From NCBI GenBank assembly GCA_905331475.1, contig CAJNYU010000014.1, positions 154,554 to 218,553 of the forward strand: DNA of 64,000 nucleotides, given 5' to 3'. Shown here one piece after another: positions 35,407 to 48,600 of the stretch (position 1 is its first letter; each line of letters begins with the position of its first letter). A model generated the notes under the pieces. That model ran no database searches and was not told the origin of the DNA. It worked only from the letters and a program-made list of their open reading frames with translations. The position numbers were made by a program, and so were the translations under genes. The stretch comes from Rotaria socialis. Its lineage: Eukaryota; Rotifera; Eurotatoria; Philodinida; Philodinidae.

Positions 35407-36463
35407 TTACATAGCTTTTTCGCGAATAATACTTTGACGTACATCAAAACTATGTGCATCTGTATGTAAGGTTACGATTTCACCATTCGATGATTTTCGA
35501 ACTTTTAAAAATCCATAATCGTCAATGCCAACAATGATTACTGTTTCTTGCCATTTATCAACAAAAACTTCTTTGTTTCTATAAACAAAATAATGACAAA
35601 AATAATTGTCTTCATTATAACTTACTGATGCATCCAATGAGATTCATAAAATTGATAGAAATCGTGAATAGCAGCAGTAGCTTTAACACTATCTGATTGT
35701 GTTAATTGTGAGATCCATTTTTGAAAAAAACCAATTGTACGACCAATAAATTCCTCAATAGTAAAATGAGTTAAATTCGACGTTGATTGTTGTTGATCGA
35801 TCGCGTTATTCAAACATACAGATGGCTGAATATTCGATATATTAACACCGATGCCTAGAAAGAGAGAGAGAGAGAGAGAGAGAAATATTGACTAAAAATG
35901 CAAAATCTTTTTCATCATATATAAATGTATTAACCAAGATTAATTGATGCATAGTTGTCACATATTGATGATGTTGCTAAAATGCCACCTAATTTAGCAA
36001 AATCATTTCCAATAAAAATATCATTCGGCCATTTAATTTGAGCATTAAGTACCTGAAAAAGAATTTTTAATCATTTAGAATAGTGATTATCAGAACTTAA
36101 TCATTATTAGCATACCTTGTAGTCTGATGTTCTTTCAATAGCTTGTACAACAGCAACACTAGCTAAAAGTTGTAAAAGAGATAGACGTTGACCTAATAAC
36201 GATTGTAAATTAATGTCAAAATAAACATTGAACATGGCACAACCCAACGGCGATGTCCATTGATTATTTCCACGTCCTGTAAATAAATAATGAGAGATAA
36301 AAATTCTTCCGTCTGATTATCTTTTAGAGCTACCTCGTCCTTCAGATTGTTCTCGCGCTATAACAATAGCTCCATTTGATGACAAATTACAGCTAAATGA
36401 AATATACATATTTCTTTTTTTGCCTCTCCATTTGTAGAAAAAGCACAATTGAGCAAATGTCAT
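35407..36463 (-). CDS. HLCS: Biotin--protein ligase (holocarboxylase synthetase-like)
   Basis: Five exons, 36463-36334, 36276-36116, 36052-35935, 35854-35626 and 35578-35407, give 269 residues in frame. The last intron is only 47 nt. The catalytic domain shows the biotinyl-AMP loop EGRGRGNNQW, then SPLGCAMFNVYF, the KWPNDI motif, KLGGIL, and LGIGVNISN, followed by the small C-terminal SH3-like cap. The enzyme uses ATP to attach biotin to a lysine of carboxylases. It is much shorter than human HLCS (about 726 residues) and keeps essentially the BirA-like core; a missed upstream exon is possible. The start could be ATG 36463 or the in-frame ATG 36409 (MYISFSCNL), which fits the family better. 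The first intron splits the GRGRG loop. Confidence 0.9.
35861..35883. repeat. (GA)n microsatellite in biotin ligase intron
   Basis: A pure AG dinucleotide run placed just upstream of the acceptor of exon 4. On the coding strand it reads as a CT-rich polypyrimidine tract, so it may double as the splice signal. Confidence 0.8.
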
Positions 36464-36796
36464 TAGATTTATCTTATATTGTTTTTATGCAAACATGATA
36501 GTTTCGAAAGGAGAAAAATGCAGCACAAAGAAAAGAGAAGAAAAATACAAACGACATTGACCGTAATATAAGGATCAAGCAAATGGAGACGTAACAATAT
36601 ACAGACAAACACACTTATAATTAGTGTCACTGTATGAAATTTGTTTTTAACTTTCTATCTTTCGACAAAGAACAGTGTGATGAAAAAAAAAGAGAAGAGC
36701 ACACAAAATATTTAACTAAGAACTACACTAATTGACGAAAGAAGTATAGTTGTTGTTGTTGTTAAATTATTAGAAACCATTTTTCTATCTGAATTC
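36464..36796. other. Short intergenic spacer
   Basis: About 330 nt between the biotin ligase start and the transporter stop, both on the minus strand. It must contain the transporter 3' UTR and the biotin ligase promoter. No motif stands out. Confidence 0.4.
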
Positions 36797-38612
36797 TTAT
36801 GCGTTAGCTGTTGCTGATAAAAGTTTTTCATTTGGATTTTTAACAGCTATGTTCCAAAATTGTTCAGCATGTTCGATTGATTTATTTTTCGTTTCTGGCA
36901 TTTTAAACCAGAGAAAAACAACATGAGCAGCAACAAATAACACAAAGATTAAAAATACGTAACCACCAAGCATTGAATTCAGCGCAGGAAAAAATAATGA
37001 TAAAAGAATATTTCCAATATAATTAGCAATTAATCCCAATGATTGAACACTATCTCGAGCTTCTGGTCGACAAACTTCACTACCATACAAGAATGGAATT
37101 GGACCAAGACCGACAGCAAAGCAAACGATAAATAGTAAAATAAATATAACTGATATGAAACCCAAAACTGCATTATTTCGACTTTCATTGTATTCAACAA
37201 GTGCTGTTAATACACCAAATACAAAAATCATAACAATCATTGGATAGATAACTAATTTTTTACGGCCAAGTTTTTCAATTAAAAATAGTGAGACAATTGT
37301 TGCAAGTACATTGATAGCACCTGTGCCAATATTAGCATATGGGATATAGCCTTTTGGAATACCAGCTTTTTCGAACATTTTTGATGAATAAAAAAATACG
37401 GCATTGACTCCAGATAATGCTTGGGCAAATTGAAGAACGACAGTTGTTAACATTGGCCAACGATAATGGGTCGATTTAAGCACCTAATAATCATAAAAAT
37501 CAATTCAGATATATAAATATATTTAAAATTATGTTATTATTTTATTATTACTTGAAGAATTGATAATGATTCTGTTTTGCCACCACCTGTTTGTCTTGTT
37601 TGTTCTCGTATAAGTTCAAGATCAGCTTGAACATTATCTGTTCCACGTAATTTTTTTAGATCGATTGTGGCTTGTTCTTCATTGTTATATGTTCCAATCA
37701 TTTGTGTTGGTGAATTTGGTATAAGAAATAAAACAAATACACCAGCCAACGGTAATAAAAAGACAATGGAAAGACCCCAACCCCAACGTTCACATGTGCC
37801 AGCAATAAATGGTAAACCAACAATTTGTGCAACGAGAATACCGATTGTTAATGAAAGTTGAAAGCTGGCACCAGCTGTACCACGAACACGTTGTGAGGAG
37901 ATTTCATTAATAAATGGTGGTACGACAGCACAGGCCATTCCACCTGAAAAAGAAAATGATTTATTTTATTTTTTTTTGCCATAGAAATTAATATTTTACC
38001 TTGATAGCCGAGTAAAAGACGACTGAGATAAAATAACCATGGTTTTTGAAAACCACTTCCCAATAAAACGCAAAGTGACGACGCAAAACAGAATATATAG
38101 TTGATAAAAACTGTACGTTTACGATCGCAAACTTTTACCCAAGAAGGGCCAGTAATTGCTCCAATAAATGCTCCAATAAGAAATAGTGTTTGTGGAATAC
38201 CTTTGACTAATTCAGCAAAGAAGTTAAATACTCCATGCTTCTTCTTTGGCAGATCATCAGATTTTTCATCTGCAGCAGCATCACCATTTTCGTTCATTCG
38301 TTTTTCAGAATTGGCACCGTTAGTTCCATCGGCGACTGCATTATTGTCTACTACGATCATCGGTACTACTGCTGCTTCATTTGAAAGTGGATGTGCTCGT
38401 ACGTCAACCGAACATGAATCTTTGCCTTTTAGAAATGGTTCCGTAAAATCATTGTACATGTTTGGTGCAGCTAAACCCCAACCAAAGACAAAAGATGTTG
38501 TTATAGTAAGAATAATACATGATATAAGTAACCATGATGTACAACCACGTTGCGTGGAATCGTCAGCTCCATCACCTGACTGTAAACGACTAATTGCTGG
38601 ATTAGTCGACAT
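36797..38612 (-). CDS. SLC2A (GLUT)-type facilitative sugar transporter
   Basis: Three exons, 38612-38000, 37943-37552 and 37483-36797, give 563 residues in frame. It is a 12-helix MFS carrier with GLUT landmarks: FGWGLAAPNMY in helix 1, LFYLSRLLLGYQGG (GR-like motif), PPFINEISSQRVRGT (E-R motif), QALSGVNAVFFYS in helix 7, EKLGRKKL (GRR-like), GLGPIPFLYGSEV in helix 10, and FKMPETKNKS (PETKG-like) at the end of helix 12. It would move a hexose or similar solute across the plasma membrane. Two Trp that line the vertebrate GLUT1 cytochalasin B site are replaced: GPIPW is GPIPF here and the helix 11 W is Tyr (IANYIG). The loop between helices 1 and 2 carries a low-complexity insert of about 70 residues rich in Asp, Asn and Ala. 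The substrate is not predictable. Confidence 0.9.
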
Positions 38613-38769
38613 GAGATTTGTTTTTTATAATAGCTCAGAAATTTCAACTAGAAAAAAGAATCATTGCACGAAACAAATCATTCAACAAACGAAAACAAAA
38701 GAATACAGAAGTATTGTCTTTCACGGAATACGTTTTTACGTTTTAAATTACCGATAAATTGTTTAACAA

Positions 38770-40299
38770 AAAGGACCCCGCCGGATAAAAAAATTTTCTT
38801 GAATCGATTTCATTTTTATACAGTATTGTAGAGCTCGTTGAGATACATCAAATGGTATATAGGAAGTCAAGTTTTCATAACGGTTTTGTGTAGTTACAGT
38901 CGATATACTATCTATACTGGCATAGGGATTTGTATGGTACTAATAGAAAATGTACACTCCTATGATCATCTCTAATGAGTATATACATATTTAGTTTTGT
39001 AATTCAGTTCGATACAGTTATGAGTGGTGCTCAATTTTTCATATTTGATAGTTTTCATTACTACTGCTTTCCTACTGAAAAGAGTCATCTTCTATCGATG
39101 AATGACATTTTTTCATCAAAATGCACTTTACTGTTTTCAGTCCTGTGCAGTAGAACAATGTGGTAGCAACGTGAAAGTTTCCTAAAAACTGTCTGTCACT
39201 GAGCTCTACATATTTGGTAGACCCAGTTTTTCTGAGCTGCAGGGGCTCGTCGGTAATCTTGAAAATAGTGGTAAAAAATCGGCTATTTTGCCATACAGAG
39301 GTCATACTACGTAGACAATATTCCAACAATGTGCAGCATAAGTTCTGGAAATTTTTATACATCTATAATCAGCAAACATTCCGCAACAATTTGACGTCAA
39401 TAGATCCTTTTGAAATCGAAAAAATAATTTTCACTTTTATCACCCTGGAGGGGGGTACAGGGTGTGAGTTATAAATAGTAGACCTATAATTTTTGACATT
39501 TCTTTTACAAAACTCAATTTCAATCAGGCATACTGTGTCTACTGTTGAAACTCTGTAAGAATTTACTAATAGATCCTCTTTATCTCAAAAATCGTATTTT
39601 TCGCTTTCCTGTACCCCCCTCCAGGGTGATAAAAGTGAAAATTATTTTTTCGATTTCAAAAGGATCTATTGACGTCAAATTGTTGCGGAATGTTTGCTGA
39701 TTATAGATGTATAAAAATTTCCAGAACTTATGCTGCACATTGTTGGAATATCGTCTACGTAGTATGACCTCTGTATGGCAAAATAGCCGATTTTTTACCA
39801 CTATTTTCAAGATTACCGATGAGCCCCTGCAGCTCAGAAAAACTGGGTCTACCAAATATGTAGAGCTCAGTGACAGACAGTTTTTAGGAAACTTTCACGT
39901 TGCTACCACATTGTTCTACTGCACAGGACTGAAAACAGTAAAGTGCATTTTGATGAAAAAATGTCATTCATCGATAGAAGATGACTCTTTTCAGTAGGAA
40001 AGCAGTAGTAATGAAAACTATCAAATATGAAAAATTGAGCACCACTCATAACTGTATCGAACTGAATTACAAAACTAAATATGTATATACTCATTAGAGA
40101 TGATCATAGGAGTGTACATTTTCTATTAGTACCATACAAATCCCTATGCCAGTATAGATAGTATATCGACTGTAACTACACAAAACCGTTATGAAAACTT
40201 GACTTCCTATATACCATTTGATGTATCTCAACGAGCTCTACAATACTGTATAAAAATGAAAACGATTCAAGAAAATTTTTTTATCCGGCGGGGTCCTTT
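38770..40299. repeat. Near-perfect palindrome, two 693-nt arms
   Basis: 38770-39462 and 39607-40299 are reverse complements with equal length and only a few substitutions (for example GCTCGTCGG against GCTCATCGG, and GTAGACAATATT against GTAGACGATATT). A 144-nt spacer separates them. The outer ends read AAAGGACCCCGCCGGATAAA. Each frame in one arm reappears mirrored in the other, so the frames are not evidence of genes. I found no clear target duplication. It is either a foldback element or a young inverted duplication, and it lies 157 nt upstream of the SLC2A start. Confidence 0.9.
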
Positions 40300-42168
40300 A
40301 TTAAAAAATCAATTAAAAATAATACATAGAAAGGAAGAAAAGACGCAGCTTGTTCGGTTAGATTCACCCTCACAATGACCTACTGAACGATAAGAAATAA
40401 AGAGAAAAAATTGACCTCGACCGTATTTTAACCTTGTTGCTCTGCTATTATAAGAGGAAGAAGAAAGGGCTTGGTTATAGCGTACTTTTTCACATTACTC
40501 TTTATTCTCTTTGTGCATACGATATATCAAAGTATTCAGCTAATTCATTAGTCAGTTTCGCCCATTGTTAACAATAACCAATGTGAATGTATAGATAAGA
40601 AAAGACTATATTGTGTATACGTGTGTAGGTCAGAGAGATATTATCTTAGTTATTTGAATAAACAAGGCAAAAAAGATTACGTACTATTACTTTTCAATGA
40701 ATAAATATAAAGATAGAAGTCAATGGAGAGACACTCTTGCGGTTTGGGGGTGTTATTGTTCGTTTCTTTCTCTCTTGTGCATAATCAGGGGAAAGAAAAA
40801 AGAAAAAAAATGTACGGTTTTGTTAATGAGAAGGGCGATGGCAATGGTATAATAAAGGAGCCAAATCTATCATTACATCACTAGTTTTGTTCTCGTATTT
40901 ACTTTCTTCTTCTTCTTGTCGTTCTGTCTTTTATTGGATCTTCTTCATCACACTATGAAGAACAGCAACACTTCTATAATAGACGAGTTAGAAAAGAACG
41001 AGCAAAGAAAAAGCTGCGGGCACCATTTCATGTAAAGCAAAGAAATAAAATGTTTCTCGCATTAAGAAACAACTCCACCAATTCCGTTTTTTCCTTGCTC
41101 GTTAGGGCAAAGATCTAACTATACGATCGATCTTAACAATACATACAGAGTAAAACTCAACCAGACGTACTAATCGTTATGTTGGTGATAATAATAATCG
41201 GCGTGATTTATTTTAGTTCGATGGCAAGAGTGTGATAACAACTGGCGAGAAGGTGACTAACACATAAGAGAACGAGACAAAAGAAAAGTCGTACGTAGCG
41301 ACCCGATGTTCATACAGAAAAGAAAGATGTTGGTTGATGACTTGATAATATTTCAAAATGGAAAGAAAAAGGTTAAAATATTCCTTTTTATTTCTCAATT
41401 AATTTGTCATAAACTATGTTGAAGTTATTTTTCTACTTATAAAGATATAAATAAATGTATATATTTATATGTGTCTTCAAAAGAATCTCAGTATATTCGA
41501 TTTCGTACTTAAAATACTCCTGATGATTTTATGATATAGATATGCCTCATTGTATATAAAAGGGTTAAATACAATAACTAAGTAGGAAAGAAACAGTTTA
41601 ATAAGCGCTTAGTACAACACAACATTCTAAAAGATATGCCGTTGCTTCCCCCACATAAAACAGAACGTAGATGTTGCTTGCTAGTATACATTTTGTCTGA
41701 ATGTGTTTACGTTAGACTGAATGGACGAAATAGAAATGATAGACGAAAGAAGAGAAGAAAAAAAAGTTACATTTTACAATGAAGCAGCTGGCGTTTGCTG
41801 CTTTACATTAACCGACTAAGAATAACTAATGGAATTTAGCTGCGAAGCCTAGAGAAGAGAACAGAATATGAAAAAAACTTGTACGCTGCTCATTATATAA
41901 ATCTAATCTTAAAGAATAATACTCACGTCTACTATTCTACTTCTTGATGTATAAAGTTGTTGTCACCCGGAGAATATTTTCAGGTAACATAACCAAAGTT
42001 CCACCATAGCCGCCGTTTTATCATCCATCATAACTACGAGTTTAACAATTATCACAGAAAAAAAGAAAACGCAAACACGTACAAAAAAAAGAAAATTTGC
42101 AGAAAGGATGAGAAGTCAAATAAACTCTTTGTCGTTTGCATTGATTTTATAAATAAATATATACTCAC
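40300..42168. other. Intergenic, no exon recognised
   Basis: About 1.9 kb between the palindrome and the orphan exon pair. I searched the minus strand for continuation exons of that gene and found none that look coding. The minus frame at 41213-41398 has no motif. Confidence 0.45.
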
Positions 42169-42509
42169 CCATTAAGTAATTTCATAGTTGATGGTATCGT
42201 GTCAGCTATAAGTAGTGTTTGCCCAAATAACATAGGCGGCTTAATTTCAGTTGTAATTGATGAGAAATGTTGAAAATAAGATGAAAAATCGAATAGACGC
42301 GATCCTTCGTAAGGAACAACATCGGATAGACGCGAAAATTGCTCAGATGATGTCAAATTAGAAACAAATGATTGTAATTTAGCCTATAGAAAATGTTCCA
42401 AAAGGAAATTCAACGTCACGACATATGTCTAAATAGTTACCTTTTCAATAGACACAGCTGCTAGTTTAGCTGATGAATATGATTTATGCAGTAGAGGACA
42501 TGCCCACAT
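42169..42509 (-). CDS. Two-exon gene start of unknown function, possibly truncated
   Basis: Exon 1 (42509 to about 42441) reads MWACPLLHKSYSSAKLAAV then SIEK and ends at GTAACT. Exon 2 starts after TATAG at about 42386 (AKLQSFVSNLTSSEQF...) and runs to LLNG followed by a good donor, GTGAGT, at about 42169. The two exons join in frame, about 95 residues with protein-like composition. I see no further exon before the palindrome at 40299 or the SLC2A gene, so the rest is missing or unrecognised. The gene begins 190 nt downstream of the vinculin stop on the same strand. I do not recognise the family; an upstream exon is also possible because TATAG precedes the ATG. Confidence 0.45.
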
Positions 42510-42699
42510 TATTAGTTTCTATATAATTATATATATTAATCTTTATATAAAAAAAAAAACAGGACAAGAAAGTTATAAAAAGGTAAATTGAATAAATTAA
42601 TAACAATAAAATACTTGTTCTACTATTATTACATAATACAAAAAATTATTTAATGCAAATATTTATAAAACAAAAAAATATTATTTCTCTTCTTTTTTC

Positions 42700-45600
42700 C
42701 TAATCAATTCGCCTCATCCATCGCAGACGAATACCATTGCCCGTATGACGAATTTTATCTGATGCGATTTCAGCTACTTTTATTGTTTCTTTAACAGATT
42801 GCATTAAATTTTGAGCATTACCAATAATCATTTCAGTTGCTTCAGCATCTTCTTCTGAATCTAAACAAGATGTTTTAATTCATATTAAAAAAGCTCATTT
42901 AATAGTGTTTTATGTGAAGTATTCATAAAAAGAAAAACTTCAAACGTAAGTTGTATCATGCATGTAAAAGGAGACATCAAAAAGAGAAACTTCTACTTTC
43001 ATATTTCTTCAGAAAAAATTTTCTTCCCACTCAAAATAACAAATTGGTCTACTCGAAAACTAATGGGATGAGACACTGCTGAGTTAAATTTACTGTAACA
43101 AAAAAATTTATTCAATAGCTATTGATAGCAATTTTATAGGTTGGCTTCTATTTATAATTAGAAAAAGAACATGAAGGACTTAATCAATTGTCTTTGAGCT
43201 TCTCAAATGATCTTAATGAGATTCAACAAAGAATACAAATAAAAAAACAAAAGCCATATTGCCATAATCTGGAATCTATCTATTAAAAATTACATTCTTT
43301 TTTTCTCTTTTCGATATACCAAAACAAGGTTTCAATGAAATTAATTCGTATTGAATCAAGCATCGTCTATTTCGATTTATATGAAAACATTCTCAATAAG
43401 AATCGCGTCAGGTTTCACTTGAATCATTCATGCAAATTAATACTTCATTTCTCTTTTCTGTCAGATGAAGTTATTTTTAGACATGAGAACATTTATCTTC
43501 TTTTGTTATTCTGTCTGGCATAAAAAAAAAGAATAGACGCACAATATTTTGCGCTCTTTCCCCCCCGATATAAACATTTCTATGGGGAGAATAGAACGTC
43601 GAAGAAATTTAACTATCGATAAGTATAAGCACGGGCAGGAAATCGATGGTTCATGCTTCTTTTTCCTCTTACGAATCATTGCTCGTTCATTTTTACTTAA
43701 ACTACGTGGTAGAACACCTATATATTTCAAATTTTTAAAATAAATCTGTCCATAAAAATTTAATTACCATAAATTCCAAACATAGTTGCTTTGACGGTGG
43801 ACAAGATTTTAAGCTGTGTGCCAATTGTTGGTATACGTTCACTGACTTGAAGTAAATGCTAAAAATATGAAAGAAATTCGTTTCTGTCTTTTGTTAAAAT
43901 GAATAGCGAAAATACGAACAGTTCGTATTCGTCGATCTGTACATTCACTTGCTAATTGCTTTGCTAAATATGTCATATATTCAGACATATCTGAAAGTTC
44001 TCTTGATATCGAAATTAAATCTCGTTTTGTTCCTGCTTCACCACTAATGAAATAAAATAAAAACTAAATCAATAAAAACATATTCTAATAAATAATCTAC
44101 CGAATGAGAAGACTTAGTTGTACTACAAAATGTGACATTTTTTTTGCCAATGCAATAAGTTCATTATCATGACTTGAATATTGTTTTATATTCATATGTA
44201 AATCATGAGCAGCCATCTAAAAATATTCAAATTAATTCGTTGGTTTCGATATTTCTTTTTTTTGCTTTTTTGGGGTTATACGAACTAAAATTGGTTGATT
44301 CGATTGTGGCATGGGCAAATCTTTATCATAAATTTCATCATTGGTTGGTTCTAAAATTGGCAAAGGTGGTCGAGGTGGAGCAGCCGATGCTGATAATTCT
44401 TCATCGGATGGTAATGGTGGTCGAGGAGGCGGAGATCTTGAAGCTAAAATTTATTGTATTTAATTAGGAAAAACACAAAAACAATAATCCTAAAAATATC
44501 AAAATTACCACTACGGCTGCTATGATTAAATGAAATATGTTCGAGATCATTGATAAGATTTGATGTTAATGGTTGAAGTGCTTCACGTACATTTCCAATA
44601 GCATCAATTAACTTGAATAGAAAGAAGGAAAATTATTGAAATTTTAAAAACATTATTTCATAATACTTCATTATTTGTTTGTTGCCATTGTGAATGTGCT
44701 ATTTTATTATCAGGACTTAGAGCTAATTGTTTAGCTGCAGCAATCATAGGAGACAGAGCTTAACAAAACAAAACGAATATGATAGGATTTTTAATACCAA
44801 TAATACTTTCGTAATTAATTTACTTTCTTTAAATGCATCTGATGCATTTTGAAGTTGTGTTGTAAATGCTGAATCTTCTGAATTTTCAATTTCTTGATAT
44901 GTTACAAGTAGAATACGATTAGCACGTCGAATTATATTCGATGTACTATCAATGAGAATTGAAGAATTCAAATCAGCAATAGCTTTTTCAGTTTGTTGTG
45001 TATCATGAATAATTGCTTCTTCTAGAAAATGATTGTTATATTTATGTTATGCGAAAATAAAAAAAAAACAGTAAATCATAAAGAAAACAAACCACAAGCT
45101 TTAACAAATTCATCTGATGGTATAGCGTCATCAACTTGACTTCTTAAATATTCGATTTGTGTTAACCATTGATCACGAAGGAGATCAAAATGTTCTCGTG
45201 TTGTTGGTGAATTATTTGGATCACCGAAGACAATACGAGCTGCATAAATAACTTGAGGTGTCAGATCGCTGATCTAATTGACAAAAGAAAAGATAGCATT
45301 CAATATAATTTTTCAATGTATTGAAGTATGAGACGAACTTGTGCAGCAGTTGTATTAATTGTTTCAATTGTCGATTTTGATCGACATGATGTTCCATTAG
45401 CAGCTAAACGTGCTGTTTGTATTAAACTTGACGAATGATTTATGAATTCTTGTACAGTTGCTTGAAATACTTCTTTTCGACTTGGTTCATCTATGATATA
45501 AAAACAATCAATTAGATTTTAATTCTTCTTCGTTTTATTCTATTTTATGAATACTTGATGATATAAGTGATGCTTGTCTTAGTGTTTTTATTGCCGATGT

Positions 45601-48600
45601 AATATCCATAAAATCATCGGATACTTGGTAGACAATAGCTTCTTGAAGACGACGTTGTAATTGATGGATATGTAAAGATAAAGAACGACTTATCATTACA
45701 CATTCTGGCCCGTTGATCGGCTTCACAAACAAAAGAAGAATGTTTCTTGAGCTTTTCGAAGGTCAAAAAATTGAAACTTACTAGTCGTCGCCGTAATAAA
45801 TCTTTATATTTAGCTAATAAATTATCGATATTAAGACAGCATTCAAGAATATCACGACGATAAGATAATTCACAAATGCTAACTAATTGACGGCCGATTT
45901 TAACAAGACTTCGAATAGCAAATTCACCTAAATGTTAATTACAAGAAATTCAATTGTTAAAAGATGATCTAAAACGCTGTCGTTTATTTATCGGTATCAA
46001 ATAGAATTTGACTCTCAGCATCTTGTTATTTAGTCAAAGTCATTTTGAACTAGAAAAGAATTTCAACTGTTCAATGACTTTTATTTTTCACTACTTCAAT
46101 ACGATCGATCATGAGTAGTCGGAAAGTCATATTTTTCGATCTTCGATTGTGTCCTCTCGAGAAATATAATACGTGTAATTGAATTCCGAATGGAAATTTG
46201 GTCCATATACGTATATAGTATCTTAAGTTTTGAGACAGTAAACTAAGATATTTTGATTGATTTGCTGCAGAAAAAAGGATCAGTTCGAAAGTCGAATAAC
46301 TATCCCGAATTATTATATTCATAGGGTAGAAACTAAGTAAAATAGTCAGAACTGATGTAGTGAAGACCAGAAAGGCAAAATCTCTCGTTCTTCATCACGA
46401 TCGATCGCACTGGTAAACAGTCGCAAGAGAAAATTAATCCGATAGTCAGGAGAGTATTTCCTCATGGGACATAAATTGGTAAACTAAGTCGTATCACTAA
46501 TCGAATACTCGTGTCTACTTATAATGTTTATTTTTATTCAAAACTCAAGGTCTACATACCAAATCCAAATTGATCTAAATCCGGTTGTGAAAGCCATCGT
46601 TTTGTTTGATCAACTTTTCCATTGACCGTAGTTGCTGGTCGTTGATAATCAGATGTGTATCTTAATAAATTGATTGAATATTCCAATGATTGATAAAGAT
46701 CATCAAGTTGTTGAGATATGTTACGCGAAAGACTAGCTCCTTCACTAGTATCACCCTAGTTCAAAGCAAAAAACAAAACAAATTAAAGATAGGTTTTAAA
46801 AACCAAAGTAAACATTGTTTACTTTCGATTGCGTTCTCAATTGTAATAAACGATTCATCATTTGTGAAATAGCATCAACTTTTTGCATTAAGACATCTGC
46901 TTGTTTTTCGTCGAGACAATGTTCAGTAATATGTGTACGTAAATCATCAAGAACCATGCGCAGAGATCGTTCAGCTAATGTACCTCCCAATGCTTGAGAG
47001 TTCGATAACCAGTTTTTGGCTTGGTATAAACGATTACCAAGAGTTTTCTATTGTGTCATAAAAGAAAGCGTAAGGAAAATTTTTAATTTCAACCATCAAA
47101 ATTCATACAAGAAGTTTTTTTAGATTATGCTGTTCATCTTCATCGAATTCATTTAATAGAACATCATCAATTGTTGTCAATTGAAGTATTCGAATTATTT
47201 CACCGAGTTCATCACTCATTTTATTTAAAACATAATCACGATTTTCTATTGATTCAACAATACAATGGCCACCTACAATGATTATAATGTATGAAGCTAA
47301 ATAAAAAAAAAAGAATACTATCAAATATATTGTCACCTGTATGCTTGGATGTTACATAAACATTAATACTTGAGATTAGTAATGGTGTTAAAGTTTTAAC
47401 TTGTTCAAGTGATCGAGTTAATAATTGACGATGAATAGCATGAGTTAACTCTTTTGTACGTAAATCAACTTCTTTACTCATTCGAGTTAATATCGGTGTC
47501 AAATTCTAAATTATATTAATTGGATTTTCTTTTTTCGTTGTTTACTAGTAGTAAAATCAAACTGTAAGATCATCATCAATCGAAAGCTGATTAGAGCATA
47601 CCAAAAATGAGTAGCTAAAGAAGCGCTTCAATATCATATGAAATAGTTCACAGGTTTGCTTTTTCCATCCCTTCAAAATTCGTTTCATCAGAATGAAACT
47701 TTGATATGAGTTCTACGAAATTCTATAGAACAGTGACCATTATAAACGTTATGAATAAGTTTTGATAGAATGTTTACACCAGCTATTGCTAGGCATGGGA
47801 CCTTTGAATTTCCTAAGTAATACAACGTAACAATCTGAGTTTTTTTAGAGCTTCAACTGTGTCTATTCGAATACACGTATGCCATAATTGACACAAGATT
47901 GTAACTGCAAGTTTTATTCTTTCAAGAATTGTTTTCACATATCAATAATATCATTAGCTCAGTATCAAAACGTACTGTTAAAAATACCGCTTATCTCAAT
48001 ATTGTGGTAAATGTTTACATCAATAAAAATCAGTATTCGACTCAATCTTGTATCAGTAAACCCCAACTCAGTATTTAACCCAACATCGTACATCCTTGTT
48101 TTACCATTATCGTTATATATATATCATAATAAATAACTCTGATCAGGCTTGTAGTATGATGCTGTTAGCGGAAGAACGATAGAATTTAGCCAAAATAGAC
48201 AGCATTATTTTTACCACCGGAGAGAGAAACAGAAAGAGCATTTCCTGATGTAGCTTGTATGATATTGAAGCGCGTCTGCTATCCATTTTGGTATGCCATT
48301 TGGAATTAATAATAGCAAAACAGATTTGTACTTACGGATCTTTCTACGAGTTAAACAAAAGAAGAAAGTTTTGGAGTTATAGTTCGAACATTCTTGTGAT
48401 TGCAAGAAAAGAATATAAAAACAAACCTTAACATTTACCTTAACAAAATCGACAAGTTGCTCAATTGTTTCGATTTTTTCTACATGTGCCAAATGATTGA
48501 GAACATGTTGACATACGATAACGATCTTTCGCACTTCAGATTCATCAAATGTCAAAAGTAGCGCTGATACACCTTGTAGAATATCTATAGTACATGATTA

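Noticed and set aside
35407..36463. Recent bacterial transfer of the short BirA-like biotin ligase
   Set aside because: It has four spliceosomal introns and local base composition; eukaryotic short forms or a missing N-terminal exon explain it as well.
38101..38757. 218-codon plus-strand frame
   Set aside because: It is the antisense shadow of SLC2A exon 1, which has clear family motifs on the minus strand.
39072..39997. Several 60-96-codon frames in both directions
   Set aside because: They are mirrored copies inside the two arms of the palindrome and carry no protein motif.
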